Notes: generated from the letters alone by a model not told the origin. DNA of 64,000 bases from Nitrincola lacisaponensis (GCF_000691225.1 NZ_JMSZ01000042.1:62001-126000), one strand, 5' to 3'; positions 18,524 through 28,513 are shown, numbered from the stretch's first letter. Translations and numbers: made by a program.

Positions 18524-20791
18524 TCAGGCCGCTCCGCGGGTATCCTCTGGCAGAATGTCTTCTACTGTTGCCTTGACGGCCTCCAGGAATTCGGTGCCCC
18601 AGCGACCTATATCGTTATGACAGACGATCTGATACATCTCTTTCAGGCGTGCTTCACGTTCGGCCTGTCCCAGTGTCAGGCCAATGTAGAGAGTATCTCT
18701 CAGGTCATGCGGGTCATGCGGATTGGTTAACAAGGCGCCATGCAGCTCAGCCGCCGCACCGGTAAATTCAGACAGTACCAGTACTCCCTGACCATGACAC
18801 AGCCCCTGTGTTGCAATGTACTCCTTGGCGACCAGGTTCAGACCGTCTCTCAAGGGGGTGATCCACATCACATCGGCCATCAGATAGTAGGCGATCAGAT
18901 CCTTGAATGGAAAGGCGCGGTAGAAGAACTGTACGGGTGTCCAGCCTACTCGGGAGAAGCGACCGTTAATGCGTCCAACAGCCTGTTCAATCTGTCCGAG
19001 CAACTCATCATAGATAGTCATCTCGCGTGCTGCCGGAACACAGATGGTCAATAGCGAGACTTTGCCGATCAGTTCCGGATGCGCATCAAGCAGGGACTCA
19101 AAAGCCAGCAGTTTGGCCAGCGTCCCCTTGGTGTAATCCAGTCGCTCAACAGACAGCACGACACGGACCTGACGCAGTTGCTGGCGCAGTGTTTCCATCA
19201 GTGCCTGACAATCCGGGGCTTGTACCAGTTGTTCAATACGGCTGACATCCAGCCCAACAGGATGCGCTCCCAAGCCGATCTTCCGGTCATGTACGCGGAT
19301 GGCTGTCGTCATGCGGTCAAGCCCGACAGCACAGCCGTAAGTCAGGAAACGAGGGGCACAGCTGCTGGTTTCCAGTACTTCCAGTGGTGCAACACCGCGT
19401 GCAACATCGACAAAGTTTTCTGCCTGCCGCGGAATATGAAAGCCGATATAGTCACATTGCAGCAGGCTACCAATAATATCGCGTCGCCAGGGCAATACGT
19501 TAAAGACATCTGCTGAAGGAAAGTAGGTGTGGTGAAAGAAGGCGATGGTCAGATCCGGGCGTAGTGGACGCAGGTAAGCTGGCACCATCCACAGGTTGTA
19601 GTCATGCAGCCAGATGATTGCCCCTTCGGCGGCCTCAGCAGCGGTGCGTTCGGCAAACAGGCGGTTGACCTTGAGGAAGGTTACCCAGTCTTCTTCACGA
19701 AATATGGCGCGTTCCCAAAAGGTGTGCAGCGTTGGCCAGAAGGCTTCCTTGGAAAAGCGCTTGTAGAAGGTATCCACATCCTCTTTGCTAAGGGCTACTC
19801 GTGCAGCTACCAGATTCGGATACAGCTGCCGATCAACATCGGTATGCACCTCAAATGTATGTCCCTTGCGAGGTTCATGGATCGACCAGGCAACCCAGGA
19901 ACCGGTTTCGCCACGGGCAAAAAAGCTCAGAAGTGTGGGCAAAATACCATTCGGTGATGACGGCGGGCGGCGGACCCACTGCCCGGATTCCTGCACCTCT
20001 TCGTAAGGCAGCCGATGGTAGACCATGACCAGTTCGGCTTTACCCTTGATGTTCAGGTCCGGGAGTTCATGGTCCACACCCAGTGGACCGAGAAAGCCGA
20101 AATGTACAACTGCTTCCAGGATACCTCCACAACCACTCAACCGGGCATGTAATACACTGGCTCTGTCCGCTGTAGCCTCCAATAACGCGGGCTCAGATTC
20201 TCCGACACAGACACCCTTGAATCCCTGCTCATACATGGAGAGGTCATTCAGTGTGTCGCCCGCGACCAATACGTCATCTGGCGAGAGCTGCAGTTGCTGG
20301 ACCAGACGTTTCAGTGTTGAGCCTTTATTGACGCCACGTGGCAAACAATCCAGATACATGCCAGCAGAAAACAGCAAATCACAGCCGAGATCATCCAGTG
20401 TTTGCCGGAGAGCGTCGGTGACTGCACCTGGCTCACAGAAGTACGAGCAGCGACGCTGTTGAGGGACTTCCTGGCGCTCCAGGCCAGGAAAGTGCTGCAG
20501 GGCATCCAGGATGGGTAGTTCGCCAGGCCAGGCCGCATCAATTTCACTCTGCACCGGATAGACGGGTTGCAGGGTGTTCCCATCAACCACGGTCGCCCCG
20601 ACATCACAGATAATGTAAGCCGGTCTGGGAATCGCCGGATCTGACAGCAGGGGGACAACGACCTCCAGGCCCCGACCGGTGACAAAGACCAGCTGGATAC
20701 CCTGATGTGCGGTGATCAGTTGGTAGAGGCGCTGGCGGTTTTCCGGATCGCCAGCGAGAAAGGTTCCATCCAGATCAGTTGCCAGAATCAT
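18524..20791 (-). CDS. ggpPS: Bifunctional glucosylglycerol-phosphate phosphatase/synthase
   Basis: 755 aa fusion. N-terminal HAD phosphatase (about residues 1-245): motif I DLDGT with D6/D8 and late motif GDTLND. C-terminal GT20 glucosyltransferase (about 255-745): HDYNLWMVPAYLR, SVERLDYTKG and TPLRDGLNLVAKEY. Known fused enzymes of this order (GgpPS of Stenotrophomonas rhizophila) join ADP-glucose to glycerol-3-phosphate and dephosphorylate the product to the osmolyte glucosylglycerol. A trehalose-phosphate role is the alternative, but the domain order favours glucosylglycerol. AGGAG lies 8 bases before the ATG at 20791. It overlaps the upstream MFS gene by 17 bases, implying coupled translation. 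Confidence 0.88.
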   Translation of the reverse strand: MILATDLDGTFLAGDPENRQRLYQLITAHQGIQLVFVTGRGLEVVVPLLSDPAIPRPAYIICDVGATVVDGNTLQPVYPVQSEIDAAWPGELPILDALQHFPGLERQEVPQQRRCSYFCEPGAVTDALRQTLDDLGCDLLFSAGMYLDCLPRGVNKGSTLKRLVQQLQLSPDDVLVAGDTLNDLSMYEQGFKGVCVGESEPALLEATADRASVLHARLSGCGGILEAVVHFGFLGPLGVDHELPDLNIKGKAELVMVYHRLPYEEVQESGQWVRRPPSSPNGILPTLLSFFARGETGSWVAWSIHEPRKGHTFEVHTDVDRQLYPNLVAARVALSKEDVDTFYKRFSKEAFWPTLHTFWERAIFREEDWVTFLKVNRLFAERTAAEAAEGAIIWLHDYNLWMVPAYLRPLRPDLTIAFFHHTYFPSADVFNVLPWRRDIIGSLLQCDYIGFHIPRQAENFVDVARGVAPLEVLETSSCAPRFLTYGCAVGLDRMTTAIRVHDRKIGLGAHPVGLDVSRIEQLVQAPDCQALMETLRQQLRQVRVVLSVERLDYTKGTLAKLLAFESLLDAHPELIGKVSLLTICVPAAREMTIYDELLGQIEQAVGRINGRFSRVGWTPVQFFYRAFPFKDLIAYYLMADVMWITPLRDGLNLVAKEYIATQGLCHGQGVLVLSEFTGAAAELHGALLTNPHDPHDLRDTLYIGLTLGQAEREARLKEMYQIVCHNDIGRWGTEFLEAVKATVEDILPEDTRGAA

Positions 20792-22058
20792 GGTCATTAC
20801 TCCTGAAAGTTGAGTCTGTATCCGTTTCGGGGGAGGGCGTTTGGTCGTCCAGCATCATTTCAAGCACCACCGGTGAGGTGCGCACCATGGGTACATAATG
20901 GGCCGATGCTTCGACGATGGTATCGCGCTGACGACGTGCCTGCAGGTGGCTGTAGACAGCGCAAAGGCAAAACATCACGCTGAAATAGACCGGCAGGGCC
21001 TGAGGGCTGGTGTGGTTCATCAGCCAGCCTGCGGTCGCCGGTCCCAGGGCAGCCCCGACACCATGCAGCATTAGCAACGCGGCATTGCCGGACAGGATTT
21101 CGTCCTGATGCAAGTGGTCTATCAGATGGGCAATAACGGCCGGGTAGACGGCAAATGCGCCCGCGCCAAAGACGGCTGCACCGAGCAAAAACCATTGTCC
21201 ATAGGGTCCCAGAGCCAGCATTAACGCACCTCCAAGGGCTGCCAGCATGGCAATAATGGCCAGCGCACGGCGGCGGTCAATATGGTCGGACAAATAACCC
21301 ATCGGCCATTGGCAAAGTGCACCTGAGAGAATCACCAGTGAAATAAACAGGGCAATTTCTGTCGGAGATAAGCCGATTCGACCGGCATACACAGCCCCCA
21401 GTCCCCAAAAGCCTCCCATCGCCAGACCTGAGAGCAGGGCACCGGCACAGGCTACCGGCGCCGCTTGCCATAAGCGTGTGAGTGACAGAGAGGGCGTATC
21501 ATTGATGCTGGGCTGTACCAAACGTGTCGCCGCAACGGGCATGAGCCCCAGAATAATCAGAATCGCTGCGATGGCAAACAGGGTGAAGGTCATCGGGCTG
21601 TCGATTCGCAGCAGTTGCTGAGCCAGTGCCAATGCGCCAAGGTTGATTGCCATATAGACGGCAAATACTCGTGCCCTGCGTTCCGGGGGAGCCTGGGTAT
21701 TGAGCCAGCTTTCAATCACGGTATAGATACCGACCAGAGCTGTACCGGTAATGATGCGCAGTACAAACCAGATGACAGGATCAATAATCAGTACGTGCAA
21801 TAAGACACAGGTTGCGGTGGCGGCTGCAAAAAAGGCGAAAGCACGGATATGCCCCATGCGACGAATGAGTCTGGGACATAGCCAGGTACCCAGAATGAAG
21901 CCGATAAAATAGGCAGAGCCCAGCAGGCCGAGTGTTTGATCACTGAAGCCCTCGGCACTGCCTCGAAGTGCGAGTAAGGTGTTGAGTAGACCGATGCCAA
22001 GCAGTAACAGTGCAATACCGCAGAGCAATGCGCCGATAGGCAGTAAAATCGAGATCAT
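20775..22058 (-). CDS. MFS transporter co-transcribed with ggpPS (YcaD-like)
   Basis: 427 aa, about 12 membrane helices, loop motif WLCPRLIRRMGHIRAFAF after helix 2. RVFAVYMAINLGALALAQQLL and WPMGYLSDHIDRRRAL match YcaD-type members. It ends in an acidic hydrophilic tail of about 50 residues. The stop overlaps the ggpPS start, so the pair forms an operon. A YcaD-type transporter also accompanies ggpPS in Stenotrophomonas (recalled). Moving glucosylglycerol in or out is a reasonable guess. Divergent from an AraC gene. Confidence 0.83.
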   Translation of the reverse strand: MISILLPIGALLCGIALLLLGIGLLNTLLALRGSAEGFSDQTLGLLGSAYFIGFILGTWLCPRLIRRMGHIRAFAFFAAATATCVLLHVLIIDPVIWFVLRIITGTALVGIYTVIESWLNTQAPPERRARVFAVYMAINLGALALAQQLLRIDSPMTFTLFAIAAILIILGLMPVAATRLVQPSINDTPSLSLTRLWQAAPVACAGALLSGLAMGGFWGLGAVYAGRIGLSPTEIALFISLVILSGALCQWPMGYLSDHIDRRRALAIIAMLAALGGALMLALGPYGQWFLLGAAVFGAGAFAVYPAVIAHLIDHLHQDEILSGNAALLMLHGVGAALGPATAGWLMNHTSPQALPVYFSVMFCLCAVYSHLQARRQRDTIVEASAHYVPMVRTSPVVLEMMLDDQTPSPETDTDSTFRSNDHDSGN

Positions 22059-22215
22059 GCTTAGACCCTACCCCAATTTAACAAGCGTTTCCAGTCAAGA
22101 AGAAATATTTCTCTTTGGGAATTGCGCTGTGGGCCGTGTATCCGGGGTGATTCTCCTGGTGGATTGGGCTGGTATATACTGCTGCTTTAATGTCACTTTC
22201 GCAGGCGTCGGTCAG

Positions 22216-22968
22216 ATGCATTCAGCTTCACCTTCGCTGGCATTGCGTTCCTACTCCCAGGAGGTTGCCAGTCACAGTCACGATTACCATCAGCTGGTTT
22301 TGCCGGTGGATGGTGAGCTGTGCCTGAGTGTCGAGCGCAGAGAGGGCGCGGTGACGGCGCAGCAGGCGGCCATTATTCCTGCGGGTGCAGATCATGGCTT
22401 TTATGCGCCGGTTGCAAATCGCTTTCTGGTGGCTGATGTGCCGACAGAGATGGCTCCCTTGCTGGAGCGTTTGCCGGTTTTTGTACAGCTTGATGCGGCC
22501 CTCAGCCACTATATCCAGTTTTTGTTTCAGCAGCTGCATGGTCTTGATAGCCGTGCTGCGGGCAGCATTGAACAGCAGATGCTCGGGTTGCTGCTGCAGT
22601 TGTTGCAGCAACGCTATCAGCCTGAAATTCAGCGGAAGCAGGACCGGCGTATTGAGCTGTTGCAGGCCTATTTAGATGCGTATATCGATCGCCCGGTGAC
22701 CTTGCCGCAAATGGCGAATGTCGTGCATTTGAGTGTTCGCCAGCTCAATGCGCTGTTTCAGCAGCAACTGGGGATGTCACCACAGCAGTATCTGCTGCAG
22801 TTACGCATGCAGCGTGCCCGGCAGTTGCTGGAAACGACAACCTTGCAGGTTCAGGCTGTTGCTGATCAGGTCGGCTATACCAATCTGGCGGCCTTCAGTG
22901 ACCGTTTCCGGCGCCATTTTGGCCAATCTCCCCGCTATTACCGCCAATCCACCAAACAACACTGCTGA
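22216..22968 (+). CDS. AraC family transcriptional regulator
   Basis: 250 aa. Short cupin-like sensor at about residues 10-100 (HSHDYHQLVLPVDGELCLSV and PAGADHGFYAP). C-terminal AraC DNA-binding domain at about 150-248, with PVTLPQMANVVHLSVRQLNA and VQAVADQVGYTNLAAFSDRF. It ends FGQSPRYYR. The ATG at 22216 is chosen because residues before it (in-frame back to 21979) fall in the intergenic region and look non-coding. It lies head-to-head with the MFS-ggpPS operon and just before an EamA transporter; either could be its target. Confidence 0.85.
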   Translation: MHSASPSLALRSYSQEVASHSHDYHQLVLPVDGELCLSVERREGAVTAQQAAIIPAGADHGFYAPVANRFLVADVPTEMAPLLERLPVFVQLDAALSHYIQFLFQQLHGLDSRAAGSIEQQMLGLLLQLLQQRYQPEIQRKQDRRIELLQAYLDAYIDRPVTLPQMANVVHLSVRQLNALFQQQLGMSPQQYLLQLRMQRARQLLETTTLQVQAVADQVGYTNLAAFSDRFRRHFGQSPRYYRQSTKQHC

Positions 22969-23036
22969 TCCGGCAAAGACGTTGCAGTTGACACAGCCTA
23001 GACTGTGTCTTTTCTGTAATGGGATAGCCTCTGAAT

Positions 23037-23924
23037 ATGACCCGTATGCACAGTGCCACGCTGATTGGCTCGATTTCAATTTTCCTTTGGGGAACCCTGG
23101 CACTACTGACCCGTATGACCGGGGGAGCGATCCCGGAGTTTCAGATGATGGCGATGACCTTTGCCATTGCCTTTGTGCTGATGTTGATTCGCTGGCGCAG
23201 ACAGAAGTGCTCGGGCCTGGTGTATTTACGTCAGCCAGTTGCAGCCTGGGTCATCGGTGTCGCAGGACTGTTTGGCTATCATTTCGTCTACTTCAAGGCG
23301 ATGACGCTGGCACCAGCTGTAGAGGTCAGTTTGTTGGCCTATTTATGGCCTCTGCTGATTGTGTTGTTAAGTGCGCTGTTGCCGGGAGAGCGGCTGCGAG
23401 GGGTACACCTTATCGGTGCCAGTCTGGCGTTACTGGGTTGCTGGATCTTGATTGGTCAGAATCACCAGGGGTTCCAGTCCGAGTACCTGCCCGGTTATCT
23501 GCTGGCCTTACTGTGCGCTCTGATCTGGTCCAGCTATTCGGTTCTGAATCGACTGGTCAAGGCGGTGCCGACCGATGCGGTAGGCTGGTTCTGCGCGTTG
23601 ACAGCATTTCTGGCGCTGCTATGTCATCTGCTCTGGGAAGAAACCGTTTGGCCTCAGGGTTGGGGTCAATGGATCGGAGTCATTGGCCTGGGGTTAGGGC
23701 CTGTGGGTATTGCTTTTTTTACCTGGGATCATGGTGTCAAGCACGGTAACCTGCAACTGCTGGGAACCCTGGCCTACAGTGCGCCCCTGATCTCGGTGGT
23801 ACTGTTAATTCTGGCGGGTGAGGCGGATGCCAGCCTGGCACTGTTCTATGCCAGTCTTGCCATCGTCGGTGGATCTTTGATTGCCGGAAAACGGCCTAAA
23901 AACAGTGCGCTGAAACGCCCGTAA
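23037..23924 (+). CDS. EamA/DMT family transporter, YddG-like
   Basis: 295 aa, about ten helices in two EamA repeats. SLLAYLWPLLIVLLSALLPGE and the C-terminal LGTLAYSAPLISVVLLILAGE are typical repeat ends; the former recalls YddG-type aromatic amino-acid exporters. Assignment to that substrate is weak. It starts 68 bases after the AraC gene in the same direction. Its TAA stop lies in a small hairpin at 23916-23932 shared with the convergent BCCT gene. Confidence 0.85.
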   Translation: MTRMHSATLIGSISIFLWGTLALLTRMTGGAIPEFQMMAMTFAIAFVLMLIRWRRQKCSGLVYLRQPVAAWVIGVAGLFGYHFVYFKAMTLAPAVEVSLLAYLWPLLIVLLSALLPGERLRGVHLIGASLALLGCWILIGQNHQGFQSEYLPGYLLALLCALIWSSYSVLNRLVKAVPTDAVGWFCALTAFLALLCHLLWEETVWPQGWGQWIGVIGLGLGPVGIAFFTWDHGVKHGNLQLLGTLAYSAPLISVVLLILAGEADASLALFYASLAIVGGSLIAGKRPKNSALKRP

Positions 23925-23932
23925 CACGGGCG
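23916..23932. terminator. Hairpin between EamA and BCCT transporter genes
   Basis: Arms CGCCCGT and ACGGGCG around AAC; the EamA gene stop is in the loop. It lies between two convergent genes and could end both transcripts. No strong T run follows. Confidence 0.4.
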
Positions 23933-23947
23933 CTCAGCGTGCCTGGC

Positions 23948-25165
23948 TTAATTGGCCAGTTCAATACGCTTATAGTCGAGCGTGTTCTCTTCCGGAGAGC
24001 CTTCTATGGCAAACACCTCCTGACGTTTGAACAGCAGAATATAGGCAAAGCAGGCAAAATAGATCGCGATAACCAGCGCGCCAACCCACTGGATACGCAG
24101 AAAATCCAGCTGGAACAGCGCTGTCAGGCCACACATAGCAATAAAGTTGCCGATGTAATAGCGCGATTTTCCAATATGCCGTGCAGTCAGCTTCAGATTT
24201 TCGGTATACAGACGAATCAGAGAGTCCAGCGAATTGATCACCATCAGGATGCCGACAGAGATCATTGCCAGATTGATCCAGCTGCTGATCGAGAGATCCT
24301 CAGCGTGATAGTGATACAGTACGGTGAACCAGGTACCGATAGCGACTGAAGGGAAAATCAGCATCGCCAGCATCAATTGCCAGGTTTTCAGGCCACTGAC
24401 AAAACGTGCAGTAAACTGACCGATCATAATGCTCCAGGAGAACCACCAGAACAGGTAAAACTCATGGTAATCATTCAGCGGCAGCATAAACTGATGCAGA
24501 TTGGCGAAGTAGTCTCCGATCAGTGCGGCAGTGGCCAGAAAGTCACCCGGACTGCCGGTCTCGCTGAGAAAGGCACCGCTCCACATCATGCCGATCAGGG
24601 CGATGAACAGTGCTGAGGATCCCAGGCTGAGAATACGCACATATTTAAGCTGGCTGCTGGAGTATACAGCTGCGGCGATTGATACCAGAACGATCAGATA
24701 AAAGGTGGGGATGACACTTTCACCATCACCCAGTTTCGGCAGATACCAGGGCAGGTTGACCAGCAATAGGAAAGCAGTGAAGGCGCAGGTACCAATGATG
24801 ACCGCATTGTTGATCCATTTCACCAGAGGCCGTTCAAAAAAGCCGACTTTGGGTTCAATGATGCAGAAATAAAAGCAGGTCAGAAAATAAAATCCCCAGA
24901 TCAGGAAGCCCCAAAACCCGAACTCTATGGCGAGCGGATTCGCAAAACCGTATTCAGGGCTTTCTGCCAGATCGGCATAGCCTGCAAATTCGGTCAGCGG
25001 AAACATGATCAGACCAACATCCAGACCGGATGTGAACAGGATGGCGATAAAGGTCAGGGTGGAGACGGGGGTTACGCCGATACATCGGACATTCCACCAG
25101 CGAAACAGCACGACCACAATGGCCGCGAAGGTGAACAGCATTCCGAGAGATAACCAGAGAGTCAT
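23948..25165 (-). CDS. BCCT family transporter, short atypical choline/betaine carrier
   Basis: 405 aa with about 11 membrane helices, shorter than typical BCCT proteins (500-700). The family signature is visible as FYLFWWFSWSIMIGQFTARF, equivalent to the Trp-rich substrate-site helix. The glycine-rich helix normally reading GMGIG appears as LFTSGLDVGLIMF, with an acidic Asp in the unwound stretch. It is last in the betI-betB-betA set, so choline uptake is the likely role. GGAGG lies five bases before the ATG. The start ATGA overlaps the stop of a 15-residue frame, suggesting coupled translation. Confidence 0.82.
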   Translation of the reverse strand: MTLWLSLGMLFTFAAIVVVLFRWWNVRCIGVTPVSTLTFIAILFTSGLDVGLIMFPLTEFAGYADLAESPEYGFANPLAIEFGFWGFLIWGFYFLTCFYFCIIEPKVGFFERPLVKWINNAVIIGTCAFTAFLLLVNLPWYLPKLGDGESVIPTFYLIVLVSIAAAVYSSSQLKYVRILSLGSSALFIALIGMMWSGAFLSETGSPGDFLATAALIGDYFANLHQFMLPLNDYHEFYLFWWFSWSIMIGQFTARFVSGLKTWQLMLAMLIFPSVAIGTWFTVLYHYHAEDLSISSWINLAMISVGILMVINSLDSLIRLYTENLKLTARHIGKSRYYIGNFIAMCGLTALFQLDFLRIQWVGALVIAIYFACFAYILLFKRQEVFAIEGSPEENTLDYKRIELAN

Positions 25166-25209
25166 GCGCGCCTCCGGTACAAACGGTCTATCAATTTACG
25201 AAACAGCAT
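25162..25209 (-). CDS. 15-residue mini-ORF coupled to the BCCT gene
   Basis: Reads MLFRKLIDRLYRRRA. A strong site, GAGGAGG at 25217-25223, lies 7 bases before its ATG. Its TGA overlaps the transporter start in ATGA, and the transporter's own GGAGG lies inside its last codons. The peptide is short, basic and amphipathic. It may be a true small protein or a device for translational coupling. No family is recognised. Confidence 0.5.
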   Translation of the reverse strand: MLFRKLIDRLYRRRA

Positions 25210-25282
25210 GGGTGTTCCTCCTCTAGGGCAACAAGTGCATTTTCGAATCGGACACAAACCACCGCGTGTTCACGGCTCAGAG

Positions 25283-25324
25283 TTTAACGGTCAATCCGCC
25301 GGTTACAGGCGGATGATCGTTAAA
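25283..25324 (-). terminator. Hairpin between betA and the mini-ORF/BCCT genes
   Basis: Imperfect stem of about 17 pairs, with left arm TTTAACGGTCAATCCGCC and right arm GGCGGATGATCGTTAAA around GGTTACA (one mismatch, one bulge). It lies between two same-strand genes. It may partly terminate the bet message or mark a 3' processing site; there is no T run. Confidence 0.45.
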
Positions 25325-25370
25325 GTCTGATGGTTTGCACTGAGTGCAGCCAGCAACAACCGTTTTTGGT

Positions 25371-27053
25371 TTAGCGTTGTGCTGTGCCAGGTCGCTGGCG
25401 TTCCTGCCAGCCGGATACCATCGAAACAGGTGCGTCCGAAGGTGCCAGGGGATCCTTGCCCTGAATCAGGTCGGCGGCGCGTTCAGCCACCATAATTGTC
25501 GGTGCATTCAGATTGCCATTGGGAATGGTGGGGAAAATCGAAGAATCCACCACACGCAGTCCCTGAATGCCATGGACACGGGTTTCCGGGTCCACAACGG
25601 CCATGGCATCCACGCCCATTTTGCAGGAGCAGGAGGGATGGTAGGCGCTTTCAACTGCCCGGCGGACAAAGGCATCGATCTGCTCATCACTCTGGACATC
25701 CAGACCTGGCTGAATCTCATCGCCCCGATAGGCATCCATGGCTGGCTGATTGATAATCTCGCGTGTCAGGCGTACACAGGCACGGAAGCCTTCACGATCG
25801 GCTTCATGTTGCAGGTAATTAAACTGTATTTCGGGTGGCTGGTGCGGATTGGCAGAGGTAACCCGAACATGGCCACGGCTGCGTGGCTTGTTGTGCCCGA
25901 TATGCAGCTGAAAACCATCGCCATCAAAGGCTTCCTTGCCATCGTAGCGCATTGCGGCTGGCAGGAAGTGATATTGCAGATCTGGCCACTCTACGCCGGG
26001 CTTGGAGCGGATAAATCCGCAGGATTCAAAATGATTGGTGGCACCCAGGCCGTCTTTGAACAGAATCCAGCGTGTACCGATCAGAAAGCGACTCCAGAGC
26101 CCCAGTTTACGATTCAGCGATACCGGTTTCAGGCAGCGAAACTGAAAGTAAAACTCCAGATGATCCTGCAGGTTTTCACCGACACCTGGCAAGGCATGCA
26201 GTGTTTCAATACCCGCCGCCTTGAGTACGTCAGGATTACCGATACCGGAGAGCTGTAACAGGTGCGGTGAGCCGATAGACCCTGCCGACAGGATCACCTC
26301 CCGGTTAACCCGGGCAGTTTGCAACGTTCCCTGATGTTCAAACAGAACGCCGACGGCGGTTTTGTTTTCAAGCACCACCCGGTGAACGCGGGCATGGGTG
26401 ATAACCTTGAGATTGCCACGTTGCAGAGCCGGGCGCAGGTAGGCATTGGCTGTCGACCAGCGGCGACCTTTATGCACCGTCATGTGCATGGGGCCAAAGC
26501 CTTCCTGCTGGGCAGCGTTGTAATCATCGGTTTTCAGATAACCGGCCTGTACACCTGCCTCAATAAATGCACGGTAGAGCGGATTCTGCATCTGGTTGCC
26601 ATTATTGACGCCCAGAGGGCCCTGATCACCGCGATAGGCGTTACCGCCAAATGCCCAGCTCTCAGCCTTGCGGAAGTAGGGCAGACAGTGTTGATAACTC
26701 CAGCCTGTCGCGCCTTCACTTTGCCATTCATCAAAATCACGGGCATGGCCGCGAACGTACACCATGCCATTGATCGATGACGAGCCGCCCAGAACCTTGC
26801 CACGAGGACAATGCATGCGGCGGTTATCCAGATAGGGCTCGGGCTGGGTTTCGTACTGCCAGGCATATTTCTCTGTATTCATCGGAATCGACAGGGCCGT
26901 TGGCATCTGAATAAAAATGCTGCGGTCACTGCCACCGGTTTCCAGCAGCAGGACACTGTGCTTGCCATCCTCGGTCAGTCGATTGGCCAGTACACAGCCC
27001 GCAGAGCCGGCACCAACGATGATGTAATCATAGGTGTTCTCTGGAATACTCAA
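25371..27053 (-). CDS. betA: Choline dehydrogenase BetA
   Basis: 560 aa GMC flavoprotein that oxidises choline to betaine aldehyde, usually membrane-associated. FAD-binding [14 protein letters not shown] at about residues 13-26. GMC signatures [20 protein letters not shown] and [15 protein letters not shown]. The catalytic His/Asn region near the C-terminus is [12 protein letters not shown] and [15 protein letters not shown]. The only suitable start is TTG at 27053: no in-frame ATG or GTG precedes the FAD motif. It overlaps the betB stop in the sequence TTGA. Confidence 0.94.
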   Translation of the reverse strand: MSIPENTYDYIIVGAGSAGCVLANRLTEDGKHSVLLLETGGSDRSIFIQMPTALSIPMNTEKYAWQYETQPEPYLDNRRMHCPRGKVLGGSSSINGMVYVRGHARDFDEWQSEGATGWSYQHCLPYFRKAESWAFGGNAYRGDQGPLGVNNGNQMQNPLYRAFIEAGVQAGYLKTDDYNAAQQEGFGPMHMTVHKGRRWSTANAYLRPALQRGNLKVITHARVHRVVLENKTAVGVLFEHQGTLQTARVNREVILSAGSIGSPHLLQLSGIGNPDVLKAAGIETLHALPGVGENLQDHLEFYFQFRCLKPVSLNRKLGLWSRFLIGTRWILFKDGLGATNHFESCGFIRSKPGVEWPDLQYHFLPAAMRYDGKEAFDGDGFQLHIGHNKPRSRGHVRVTSANPHQPPEIQFNYLQHEADREGFRACVRLTREIINQPAMDAYRGDEIQPGLDVQSDEQIDAFVRRAVESAYHPSCSCKMGVDAMAVVDPETRVHGIQGLRVVDSSIFPTIPNGNLNAPTIMVAERAADLIQGKDPLAPSDAPVSMVSGWQERQRPGTAQR

Positions 27054-28513
27054 AATGGACTCTCCAGGTCGGTCATGCCGACATATACAGCTTTGAGTTG
27101 AGTGTAATGGTCCAGTGTGACACGACCATTTTCACGACCTATACCCGAGAGCTTATAGCCGCCGACCGGCATTTCAGCGGGCGATGCGCCGTAACTGTTG
27201 ATCCAGCAGATACCGGCCTGCAACTGGTGGATGACGCGATGTGCTCGGCGAATGTCCCGGGTAAAGACACCGGCAGCCAATCCTGTGTCGGTTCTGTTGG
27301 CGCGGGCAATAACCTCGTCTTCGTCGGTGAAGGTCAGTACAGACATGACCGGGCCAAAAATCTCTTCCCGGCAGATAGTCATCTCATCCTGGCAGTCACT
27401 GAAAATAGTGGGTTCTACAAAAAAACCACCCGGGGCTGATGCCGGACTGGCGGCCTGACCACCTTGCAACAAAGTAGCCCCTTCCTCCACACCCAGACGA
27501 ATATAGTCGAGTACTTTTTCACGATGTTTGGCCGAAATCAGGGCACCAAAATTGGTGTCCGGCAGCATGGGATCGCCCAGTTTGATATTGTCACGCGTAC
27601 GCGCTAACAGGCGTTGTAAAAAGGCTGTTTTCAGGGATTCATGGATAAAAACCCGGGTACCGTTGGTACAGATCTCGCCCTGAGTATAAAAGTTACCCAG
27701 CATGGCGGCAGAAACAGCGTTCTCCAGGTCGGCATCTTCGAAAATAATCAACGGTGACTTGCCACCCAGCTCCATGGTGACTTCTTTCAAGGAACTGGCG
27801 GCAGCTGCCATGACTTTCTGTCCGGTACCGACTTCACCGGTAAAGGAGACTTTGGCAATCCGGGGATGATGGGTTAACCAGGCGCCAACCCGGCCATCAC
27901 CCTGAACGACATTGAATACGCCGTCTGGCAGTCCGGCTTCAGTAAAGATTTCGGCCAGTTTCAGAGCGCCCAGAGGTGTTTCTTCAGACGGTTTGAAAAT
28001 CATGCTGTTACCGCACGCCAATGCCGGTGCTGATTTCCAGCAGGCAATCTGCAGCGGATAGTTCCAGGCACCAATCCCGGCACAAATGCCCAGCGGTTCG
28101 CGACGGGTGTAGTAGAAATCACCACCGAGGTCTTGCTGGTTACCCTCAATGGAAGCTGCCAGACCTGCAAAAAATTCAATTGAATCCGCACCGGTCACAA
28201 CATCTACAGCGACCGCTTCCTGCCAGGGCTTACCCGTATCCTGTACCTCTATAGCCGCCAGCGCATCATTGCGCTCCCGAAGCAGCGCGACGGCCTTCAT
28301 CAAGATACGCCCTCGCTGCATGCCACTCATGGCAGACCAGGTGGCAAACCCTTGCTGTGCGCTGTCGATGGCCGCCTGCTGAATGCTTTCATCGGCGACT
28401 TCCATCTCATAGATCACTTCACCTGTCCCGGGATTGATCACCGGAAAGGTTTCACCGCTCTGATTGGCCAGCGGGCGACCGTGTACATAGTTCTGATAAC
28501 GAGGCAGTGACAT
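27050..28513 (-). CDS. betB: Betaine aldehyde dehydrogenase BetB
   Basis: 487 aa, family length. Oxidises betaine aldehyde to glycine betaine with NAD(P)+. Visible ALDH motifs are [21 protein letters not shown] (catalytic Glu region) and [15 protein letters not shown] (catalytic Cys). [11 protein letters not shown] and the C-terminal GGYKSGIGRE-type motif reading [12 protein letters not shown] also fit. ATG at 28513 has AAAGGAG upstream. Second gene of the betI-betB-betA operon, 11 bases after betI. Confidence 0.95.
   Translation of the reverse strand: MSLPRYQNYVHGRPLANQSGETFPVINPGTGEVIYEMEVADESIQQAAIDSAQQGFATWSAMSGMQRGRILMKAVALLRERNDALAAIEVQDTGKPWQEAVAVDVVTGADSIEFFAGLAASIEGNQQDLGGDFYYTRREPLGICAGIGAWNYPLQIACWKSAPALACGNSMIFKPSEETPLGALKLAEIFTEAGLPDGVFNVVQGDGRVGAWLTHHPRIAKVSFTGEVGTGQKVMAAAASSLKEVTMELGGKSPLIIFEDADLENAVSAAMLGNFYTQGEICTNGTRVFIHESLKTAFLQRLLARTRDNIKLGDPMLPDTNFGALISAKHREKVLDYIRLGVEEGATLLQGGQAASPASAPGGFFVEPTIFSDCQDEMTICREEIFGPVMSVLTFTDEDEVIARANRTDTGLAAGVFTRDIRRAHRVIHQLQAGICWINSYGASPAEMPVGGYKLSGIGRENGRVTLDHYTQLKAVYVGMTDLESPF

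Noticed and set aside
22733-23749. 338-codon frame crossing from the AraC gene into the EamA gene
   Set aside because: It is out of frame with both recognised proteins and shows no family similarity.
25344-26258. 304-codon plus-strand frame opposite betA
   Set aside because: BetA is strongly conserved on the other strand; this frame has no recognisable domain and starts in the intergenic hairpin region.
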